Positions 58,281 to 64,000 of a stretch of 64,000 nt of DNA are shown here, piece after piece. The notes below the pieces were generated by a model that saw nothing but the letters and a program-made list of their open reading frames with translations, did not search any database and was not told the DNA's origin. The number at the start of each line of letters is the position of its first letter. The stretch's first letter is position 1. Source of the stretch: Aldehydirespirator sp028819505 (GTDB lineage Bacteria > Actinomycetota > Acidimicrobiia > Acidimicrobiales > Aldehydirespiratoraceae); NCBI GenBank assembly GCA_965207755.1, contig OZ242297.1, positions 3,410,001-3,474,000 of the forward strand, given 5' to 3'. The translations under genes were made by a program, and so were the position numbers.

Positions 58281-60011
58281 CTACGGGGGCGCATCCCTCC
58301 GAGGGCGGGCGGGAGGCGCGCCGGAGGGCCGGGGGCCCTCGGCGACCGGCCCGCCGGGCGGGTCGCCGGCGGGGATGAGGCCGAGGCGCTCGGCCAGGCC
58401 TATGCGCTGGAGCTTGCCGGTGGGGCCCTTCGGCAGCTCGTCGAGCACCAGGATCCGGCGGGGAACCTTGAACGCGGCCAGCGACTGCGACAGGAACCGG
58501 CGGAGCTCCCGCTCGTCGATGCGGCGCCCGCCGGCGGCCGCGACCGCGGCGGCCACCTCCTCGCCCAGCTTGGGGTGGGGCACGGCGAAGGTGACCGCCT
58601 GGGCCACCGACGGGTGGCCCAGCAGGGCCTCGTCCACCTCCAGCGGGGAGACCTTCTCACCGCCGCGGTTGATCTGCTCCTTGAGGCGGCCGGTGAGGAA
58701 CAGGTAGCCGTCGGCGTCGACGTAGCCCTCGTCGCCGGTGCGGAACCATCCGTCGGTGAAGGCGGCCGCGTCGGCCTCGGGGTTGTTCTCGTAGCCGTCG
58801 ATCACCGTCGGGCCCTTGATCGACACCTCGCCCCGCTCGCCCGGCGGCAGGGGCCGGTTCCGGTCGTCGAGCACGGCCATCTCGATGCCGGTGGGCACCC
58901 CGACCGACCGGGGCTTGGCCACCGCCGGGGGCAGGGGGTTGGCGCACATCTGGTGAGTGGCCTCCGTCATGCCGTAGGCCTCGACCACGGGCGCGCCGAA
59001 CAGCTCGCCCAGCTCGTGCAGCACCGGCGCCGGAAGAGACGCTGAGGAGGACCTCACGAAGCGGAGACCGGCGGAGCGGGCCGTGTCGCGCTGGCGGGCC
59101 GAGCGGGAGACCACCATCTGGTGCATGGTCGGGACCGCGGTGTAGTAGCTGGGCTTCAGGGCTTCGAGCTGAGCGAAGAACCGGAAGGCGTCGAAGCCCT
59201 CGGTGCAGGCGACCGCGCCCCCCGCCGACAGCGGCGCCAGCAGCCCGGCCAGCAGCCCGTGGATGTGGAACAGCGGCATCACCTGCAGCGACCGGTCGCC
59301 GGGAGTCAGAGCCAGCGACCCGGCGATGCCCGCCGCCGAGCGGGCCAGGTGCCGCTGGCGCAGCGGGACGATCTTCGGCCGGGACGTGGTGCCGGAAGTG
59401 TGCAGCACCAAGGCGACGTCCTCCGCGGTGGGACAGCCCGGCGCCGGCACGCCGCCCTGCCGCGGCTCAGCGCTCGAGCCCACCGCGCCTTCGAGCCGCG
59501 GCTCAGCGCTCAAGCCCACCGCGCCTTCGAGCCGCGATCCGGCGCTCGAGCCCACCGCGCCTTCGAGCCGCGGCTCAGCGCTCAAGCCCACGGCGCCGGG
59601 TCCCTCCGCGACCGAGCCGGCCAGAGACACCGGCAGCACGCCGGCGCCCGAGGCGCGTGCCGCCTCCCGGGCGACGGCGCCGGAGTCGTCGGGCAGGGTG
59701 ACAAGCGCCCTGGCGCCGAGGTCGTCGAGATAGAAGCGCAGTTCGTCGGTGCGGTACTTCGGGTTGAGCGGCGCGGCGCATCCGGTGCAGGCCGCGGCCA
59801 GGAAGGCGAGAGCCATCTCGGGCCCGTTGGGAACGACGACGGCGATGCGGTCGGCCGGGCCCAGGCCGAGGCTCCGGAGCCGGCCCGCGAGCCGGTCCAC
59901 CTCGGACCGCAGCTCGGCATGGGTGAGCACCGACCCGTCAGGGGCCACGATCGCCGGCGCGCCGTCGGCCCCGGCGTCGAGCATGGCGCGCAGCGTCTCG
60001 CCGGCCGTCAC
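58281..60011 (-). CDS. Acyl-CoA synthetase (Pcs60/oxalyl-CoA-type) with repeat insert
   Basis: 576 residues. AMP-binding motifs: LVLHTSGTTSRPKIVPLRQ (A3), EAYGMTEATHQM, and TGDEGYVDADGYLFLTGR then KEQINRGGEKVSP and PKGPTGKLQR (A10 Lys). The TSGTTSRPK sequence fits the AAE3/Pcs60 oxalyl-CoA group. The enzyme makes acyl-CoA through an acyl-AMP. Between the N-terminal domain and A3 there is a non-family insert of 12-residue units (LSAEPRLEGAVG), encoded by a 36-bp repeat (59476-59597). The C terminus is a Pro/Arg-rich tail. Confidence 0.9.
   Translation of the reverse strand: MTAGETLRAMLDAGADGAPAIVAPDGSVLTHAELRSEVDRLAGRLRSLGLGPADRIAVVVPNGPEMALAFLAAACTGCAAPLNPKYRTDELRFYLDDLGARALVTLPDDSGAVAREAARASGAGVLPVSLAGSVAEGPGAVGLSAEPRLEGAVGSSAGSRLEGAVGLSAEPRLEGAVGSSAEPRQGGVPAPGCPTAEDVALVLHTSGTTSRPKIVPLRQRHLARSAAGIAGSLALTPGDRSLQVMPLFHIHGLLAGLLAPLSAGGAVACTEGFDAFRFFAQLEALKPSYYTAVPTMHQMVVSRSARQRDTARSAGLRFVRSSSASLPAPVLHELGELFGAPVVEAYGMTEATHQMCANPLPPAVAKPRSVGVPTGIEMAVLDDRNRPLPPGERGEVSIKGPTVIDGYENNPEADAAAFTDGWFRTGDEGYVDADGYLFLTGRLKEQINRGGEKVSPLEVDEALLGHPSVAQAVTFAVPHPKLGEEVAAAVAAAGGRRIDERELRRFLSQSLAAFKVPRRILVLDELPKGPTGKLQRIGLAERLGLIPAGDPPGGPVAEGPRPSGAPPARPRRDAPP
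59476..59597 (-). repeat. 36-bp repeats inside the acyl-CoA ligase
   Basis: Four starts at 59476, 59512, 59548 and 59584, exact 36-bp period, near-identical. They encode the SAEPRLEGAVG family in frame. The insertion sits in a surface loop just ahead of the ATP-binding motif, so the fold should tolerate it. Confidence 0.88.
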
Positions 60012-60096
60012 CGGCCCGCCTCCCCCGGACTCCCGGAAGTCGCAGACCTGTGCGGTCCTCTGCCGCCCGAGCGCCGCAGGAGGGCCGTTGCGCCTC

Positions 60097-61080
60097 TCAT
60101 GGGCCCGACGCCAGACGGCGGTTGAGCAGGGAGGCCAGCCCGTAGACGGTGCTGATGGCCGGGGTGGGCACGCCGGTGATCTGGCCGAGCTCGACGAACA
60201 CGCCGACGAGCGGGTCGAGCTCCAGCGGCCGGCCGGCCTCGGCGTCCTGGAGCATCGAGGTCTTGTGCTCGCCCACGGCCTCGGCCCCCGCGATGCGCTG
60301 CTCGACGCTGACCCGGAGGCGCACGCCGAGCGCCCCGGCGATGGCGCCGGCCTCGGTCATCATCTGCGCGGCCAGCTCCCGGGTGGCCGGCGTGCGGCAG
60401 ATCCCGGCCAGCGTCGCCCCGGTGAGAGCGCTGATCGGGTTGAAGGCCAGATTGCCCCAGGCCTTGACCCACAGGTGCGAGCGGATGTCGGTGAGCACCC
60501 TCGACTTGAACCCGGCCGAAGTCAGGGCCCCGGCCAGAGCCCTGGCCCGCTGCGACTTGGCGCCGTCGAGCTCGCCCACCGGGAAGCGGTCGCCCTCGAC
60601 GTGGGTGATCACCCCGGGCGCGGCCTTCTCCGCGGCCGGGTAGGCGATGCAGGCCACGATGCGCGCCGGGTCGATGGCCGCGGCCAGCACGCCGTCGGGA
60701 TCCAGCGCTTCGAGCCGGCGCCCGTCGTGGGGACCGCCGTGGCGCTGGAAGTACCACCATCCGATGCCGTTCTGCACCGGCACGATCACAGTGCCGTCGT
60801 CGCACAGCCGTCCGAGCTCGCGGGCGACGGCCGCGATCTGGTGGGCCTTGAGCGCCAGGATCACCGCTTCGTGGGCGCCGAGCGCCGCGAAGTCGTCGGA
60901 TGCAGCCAGACCGGAGGCGACGGTCTCAGAGCCGTCGAGCTCGACCAGCCGCAGGCCGTCGCGCCTGATCGCGTCCAGGTGCTCGCCCCGGGCGACGACG
61001 CTCACGTCATGCCCCGCCACAGCCAGTCGGGCCGCCATCATCCCGCCGATGGCACCGGCGCCCACCACACAGATCCTCAC
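60097..61080 (-). CDS. 2-dehydropantoate 2-reductase-like (ApbA/PanE family)
   Basis: 327 residues. The N-terminal NADPH motif MRICVVGAGAIGGMMAARLA is typical of PanE. Other conserved parts are LALKAHQIAAVA, PVQNGIGWWYF (QNG motif), DIRSHLWVKAWGNLAFNPISALTG (the catalytic Lys near KAWGNL) and EHKTSMLQDAEAGRPLELDPLVG. The enzyme reduces ketopantoate, but the WWYF segment and many paralogues in actinobacteria suggest other 2-oxoacid substrates. Confidence 0.88.
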   Translation of the reverse strand: MRICVVGAGAIGGMMAARLAVAGHDVSVVARGEHLDAIRRDGLRLVELDGSETVASGLAASDDFAALGAHEAVILALKAHQIAAVARELGRLCDDGTVIVPVQNGIGWWYFQRHGGPHDGRRLEALDPDGVLAAAIDPARIVACIAYPAAEKAAPGVITHVEGDRFPVGELDGAKSQRARALAGALTSAGFKSRVLTDIRSHLWVKAWGNLAFNPISALTGATLAGICRTPATRELAAQMMTEAGAIAGALGVRLRVSVEQRIAGAEAVGEHKTSMLQDAEAGRPLELDPLVGVFVELGQITGVPTPAISTVYGLASLLNRRLASGP

Positions 61081-61151
61081 GATGACAAGTCTGCCGTCGG
61101 AGGGGCGCCGTTACGGCATGCAAGCGCGACGGCGGCGGTCGGCCAGACAAG

Positions 61152-61200
61152 CCTGCGAGGGAGCACGACCTGTCCTCACCGGGTCGTGCTCCCTCGCAGG
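61152..61200 (-). terminator. Perfect 19-bp hairpin after the binding lipoprotein gene
   Basis: CCTGCGAGGGAGCACGACC (61152-61170) is exactly complementary to 61182-61200, with an 11-base loop. It lies 27 bases downstream of the lipoprotein stop (minus strand). There is no U-run, as is common in high-GC actinobacteria. It separates that gene from the reductase gene. Confidence 0.75.
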
Positions 61201-61226
61201 TGGAGGGGACCGTCAGGCCTCGACAA

Positions 61227-63101
61227 TCAGCTCAGCGTCATGTCCTCCACACGAGCCGTGTCGTCGTAGCGCGGGATCCAGCTGAGGTTCTCGGCACCGC
61301 CGTTCACGCTCAGGTAGGTGAGCAGCGGCAGGTTCGCGACGCTGTCGCAGTTGTACTCCATGATCTCGTGGTACATCTGCTCGCGGGCGACAGCATCGAG
61401 CTCGCTGGCGGCCGCTTCCAGCAAGCCGACCAGCCCGGGGTCGTCGTAGGACGACGTCGAGCTGTCGCGGCCGATGTAGGAAGCCAGCCGGTCGCCGTCC
61501 TGGAGCTCGTTGGAGGCCGACGACAGGAAGATGTCGGCGCCGACCTCGCCGACCGGCTTCAGGAACTCGTCGAAGAGCCAGACCTCCCAGGCCAGCCACT
61601 GGTAGCCGATGTTCAGGCCGACGGCCTGCAGGTCGGCCGCGACGGCCTCGGACAGCTCGTCGAACTTGACCCACCGGGGCCCGCCGGCGAGGAACGAGAT
61701 CTCCTCGCCCTGATAGCCGGAGTCGGCGATGAGCCGCTGGGCGAGCGCCGGGTCGTAGGGCCGGTCGCGGAGGTCGGGGTTGTGCCCGAGCACGCCCGAG
61801 CCGAAGAGGTTGCAGTGGGCTCGGCTGGCCTGGCCCTGATAGATGAACTCGACGTAGTCGTCGATGTTGACGGCGTGGGCGATGGCCACCCGCAACTCGG
61901 GATAGTCGGCCAGCGGGCCCTCGTAGTTCTTCATCCGGAGGTACGGGAACTCGATGCCCTCGTCGCGCACGAACAGCTTGGGCACCTGGCCCGCCGAATC
62001 GGCCGACAGTCCCACCGCGAGATGCACCTCGCCGCTCTGCACCGCGGCCACCCGGCTCTGCTCGTCGGGCAGGAACACGAACTTCACCTCGTCTATCTGC
62101 GGCTCGGGGCCCCAGTAGTCGGTGTTGCGGGTGAGGGTGAGCGAGTCGCCCGGCACCCATTCCACGAACTTGTAGGGGCCGGTGCCGATGGCGTCGTTCG
62201 TGAGGTCGTCGACCGTGGTGCCGTCCGGGACCATCTGGATCATGTAGAGCCGGGCCGGCAGCACCGGGTCGGGGCCGTCGGTGTGGATGCGGATGGTGTA
62301 GTCGTCCACCACGTCCACGCCGGCGATCTTCTCGACCTGCTCCCTGAGGTCGGAGTCGAGCTCGGGGTCGAACACCCGCTCGATGGAGTGCTCGGCGGCG
62401 GCCGCGTCGAAGGGGGCGCCGTTGTGGAAGGTGATGCCCCGGCGCAGCTCGAGCTCCCAGGTGTCGTCGTCGACCAGCCTCGGCAGCGACGCCGCCAGCC
62501 TCGGCACGAAGATGTCCGGGTTCACGAGGTCGCGCTCGATGAGCCGCTCATAGACGTTCTCCATGGTGCGGCGCATCTCGCCGTCCTGGTAGTGCGGGTC
62601 GATCCTGCCGGGACCCGAGGTGATCGCGATGGTGATGGACTCGGGCGACTCGGCGGCCATCATCGCCGCCTCCGCGGCGGCCGCGGCCGCGGCGACCTCG
62701 GCAGCAGCCTCCTCGACGGCGGCCTCCGCCGCGGCCGCAGCCGCCGCGGACTCTGCCTGCGCCGCTTGGGCGGCCTCCAGTTCCGCCTCGAGCGCGGCGA
62801 CGGTGTCGGGGTCTATCGCTCCATCAGCTTCGGACACGGCATCCTCGAGCGCCGCCTGCGCCTCAGCCGCAGCCTCGGCCGCGGCCGCGGCCTCAGCGGA
62901 AGCGACGTAGGCCTCAGCCTCGGCCGCCGCGGCCTCAGCCTCGGCCGCCGCGGCCGCGGACTCTGCGGCGGCGAGCGCGGCGATGCCTGCCGCGGTGGCA
63001 TCCCGATCCGCCTGGTCGTCGTCGCCGCACGCGGCCGCGACGAGGGTGAAGACGAGCAGCGCAGCCATGAGCCGCTGCATGAACATGGACTTCTTCAGCA
63101 T
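61227..63101 (-). CDS. Family 5 (peptide-type) substrate-binding lipoprotein with Ala/Glu coiled linker
   Basis: 624 residues. A signal peptide with lipobox LVAAAC (Cys about residue 25) is followed by about 125 residues of Ala/Glu repeats (ESAAAAAEAEAAAAEAEA), predicted coiled-coil, then a SBP_bac_5 domain: IAITSGPGRIDPHYQDGEMRR, then YERLIERDL and DNTWELELR-type LRRGITFHNGAPFDA, and NTDYWG. The fold binds peptides, nickel or opines. Usual members have 500-550 residues; the coiled stalk is extra. Its operon lacks permeases, and the DppBCDF genes upstream lack a binding protein. The ATG at 63101 was chosen. Confidence 0.88.
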   Translation of the reverse strand: MLKKSMFMQRLMAALLVFTLVAAACGDDDQADRDATAAGIAALAAAESAAAAAEAEAAAAEAEAYVASAEAAAAAEAAAEAQAALEDAVSEADGAIDPDTVAALEAELEAAQAAQAESAAAAAAAEAAVEEAAAEVAAAAAAAEAAMMAAESPESITIAITSGPGRIDPHYQDGEMRRTMENVYERLIERDLVNPDIFVPRLAASLPRLVDDDTWELELRRGITFHNGAPFDAAAAEHSIERVFDPELDSDLREQVEKIAGVDVVDDYTIRIHTDGPDPVLPARLYMIQMVPDGTTVDDLTNDAIGTGPYKFVEWVPGDSLTLTRNTDYWGPEPQIDEVKFVFLPDEQSRVAAVQSGEVHLAVGLSADSAGQVPKLFVRDEGIEFPYLRMKNYEGPLADYPELRVAIAHAVNIDDYVEFIYQGQASRAHCNLFGSGVLGHNPDLRDRPYDPALAQRLIADSGYQGEEISFLAGGPRWVKFDELSEAVAADLQAVGLNIGYQWLAWEVWLFDEFLKPVGEVGADIFLSSASNELQDGDRLASYIGRDSSTSSYDDPGLVGLLEAAASELDAVAREQMYHEIMEYNCDSVANLPLLTYLSVNGGAENLSWIPRYDDTARVEDMTLS

Positions 63102-63204
63102 CTGGAGCTAACCCCCAAGTGAATCTGTGGTTGAAGACGGCTGTGGCATGCGAATCCGCAGCCGAACTGCTCACGGTACAGCGAGTCGTTCGGTCCTGCA
63201 AGTC

Positions 63205-63216
63205 GCTGTATACAGC
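63205..63216 (-). promoter_or_regulatory. Palindromic GTATAC element upstream of the binding lipoprotein
   Basis: GCTGTATACAGC is a perfect 12-base palindrome; the minus-strand TATACA (63212-63207) could serve as -10, with a leader of about 95 bases. It may also be an operator. It matches the core of the other GTATAC elements. Confidence 0.4.
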
Positions 63217-63350
63217 TACCGGAGCACGCCCATTCCCGGTCGGGGCTGCGCCGGGCGCCGTGGCTCGAGGGCCGGTCCCGGCTCGGCCGGCAGACTGTTG
63301 AGCAAAGCCGATTCCCCGCAACGCGCACGCCTCCGACCTGGGGTTCTGCG

Positions 63351-63374
63351 ATCCCGGAATCGTGATTTCGGGAC
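63351..63374 (-). terminator. Possible terminator after the aldehyde dehydrogenase
   Basis: TCCCGGAATCGTGATTTCGGGA forms a stem with one bulge, 17 bases downstream of the aldehyde dehydrogenase stop (minus strand). Weak evidence. Confidence 0.35.
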
Positions 63375-63390
63375 TTTGCTCACGACTCTC

Positions 63391-64000
63391 CTAGGAGCGC
63401 ACGTAGACGGTCTTGGTGCGGGTGAAGAAATCGAGCGACGACTCCCCGCCCTCGGCCCAGCCCGCGCCGGAGTGGCCGTAGCCCTCGAACGGCACGTGGA
63501 ACGGGACGCCGGTGAGGGGCGAGTTGACCTTGACGGTGCCGGCGTGCGAGCCCTTCCAGAAGCGCCGGGCCACCGCGATGTCGCCGGTGACGATGCCGGA
63601 GGTGAGGCCGTAGGCGGTGGCGTTGGCCATGGCGACGGCCTCATCGATGTCGCTCACCGGCTCGTAGGTGACCACAGGACCGAAGATCTCCTCGGTGGTC
63701 AAAGGACCGGTGGCCGGATCCACCAGCAGGGCGGGCGCCACCCGGCCGTCGCGCCACCCGCCGGGCTCGGGGCGCACCACGTCGCGGGCCTGATGCTCGG
63801 CCAGGGACACATAGTCCTCGACCCGGCCCGCCTCGCCGTCGCTGACCAGGATCCCGAGCTCGTCGCCGCCGGACGTGTCGGTCATGTCGCCCAGCCGGGC
63901 CGTCAGCCGCGCCAGCAGGTCGTCGTAGACGCCGGTGTGCACCAGCAGCCGTCCCGCCGCGGTGCAGATCTGGCCGTTGTTGCGGAAGCTGGAGGCCACG
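63391..64000 (-). CDS. Aldehyde dehydrogenase, C-terminal part
   Basis: About 203 residues visible; the start lies beyond the window. The catalytic Cys is in RNNGQICTAAGR; further motifs are TTEEIFGPVVTYEPV (ExFGP) and FEGYGHSGAG with the C-terminal FFTRTKTVYVR. The NAD(P)-dependent enzyme oxidises aldehydes to acids. The C-terminal tail and GHSGAGWAEGG resemble succinate-semialdehyde dehydrogenases. It is read towards the binding lipoprotein gene. Confidence 0.92.
   Translation of the reverse strand, partial: VASSFRNNGQICTAAGRLLVHTGVYDDLLARLTARLGDMTDTSGGDELGILVSDGEAGRVEDYVSLAEHQARDVVRPEPGGWRDGRVAPALLVDPATGPLTTEEIFGPVVTYEPVSDIDEAVAMANATAYGLTSGIVTGDIAVARRFWKGSHAGTVKVNSPLTGVPFHVPFEGYGHSGAGWAEGGESSLDFFTRTKTVYVRS

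Noticed and set aside
1..64000. tRNA or rRNA genes
   Set aside because: I looked in the larger intergenic spaces for T-loop and acceptor pairing and saw no convincing case; a tRNA scan would be decisive.

Overview
The window is about 70% G+C, uses GTG starts freely, chains genes by ATGA/GTGA overlaps and carries actinobacterial gene families: a Tad pilus locus with a LysM-type protein, a fused indolepyruvate:ferredoxin oxidoreductase, and many lipoproteins. I read it as the chromosome of an uncultured high-GC actinobacterium, plausibly Acidimicrobiia. That placement is inference, because no rRNA or other marker gene is present and I saw no tRNA.

Layout. (1) 1-9174, minus strand: a lysR-led operon with a PotABCD-type ABC importer, a flavoprotein monooxygenase, a RidA-like protein, a HutI-type amidohydrolase and the N-terminal part of a di/trimethylamine dehydrogenase. 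It looks like uptake and breakdown of a methylated or imidazole amine. A divergent ammonium transporter follows. (2) 11.2-17.3 kb: accessory DNA with a large secreted cysteine-rich protein, ParDE and HigBA toxin-antitoxin pairs and a lipoprotein. (3) 32.3-17.4 kb, minus strand: Tad pilus genes (cpaE, cpaF, tadB, tadC), a LysM/repeat protein, a type I periplasmic-binding lipoprotein and a complete NitT/TauT-type ABC importer, tightly chained. cpaB lies upstream, and a prepilin peptidase is divergent. (4) 34-44.9 kb: glycosyltransferase, NTF2-like protein, MFS transporter, divergent FtsH protease, EtfB-EtfA fusion, SDR, RidA and GlcG-like genes. (5) 44.9-53.3 kb: a toxin-antitoxin and ATPase-rich accessory stretch with a vapC remnant, an AAA_14/DUF4143 ATPase, an AAA ATPase and two vapBC pairs, surrounding the fused indolepyruvate oxidoreductase. 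(6) 53.5-64 kb: a dipeptide/oligopeptide ABC system, a broken MFS gene, a DUF6941-like protein, an acyl-CoA ligase, a ketopantoate reductase-like enzyme, a second peptide-type binding lipoprotein and a truncated aldehyde dehydrogenase.

Two patterns cross these regions. First, at least ten unrelated genes carry in-frame tandem repeats (units of 30-48 bp) in tails or linkers, most densely in the pilus-transport unit. Second, a motif of the form CGGTATACA (an apparent extended -10) precedes several operons, and several -10-like hexamers end 6-8 bases before a start codon, which suggests leaderless transcripts. A 19-bp tandem array of that promoter motif lies directly upstream of cpaE.
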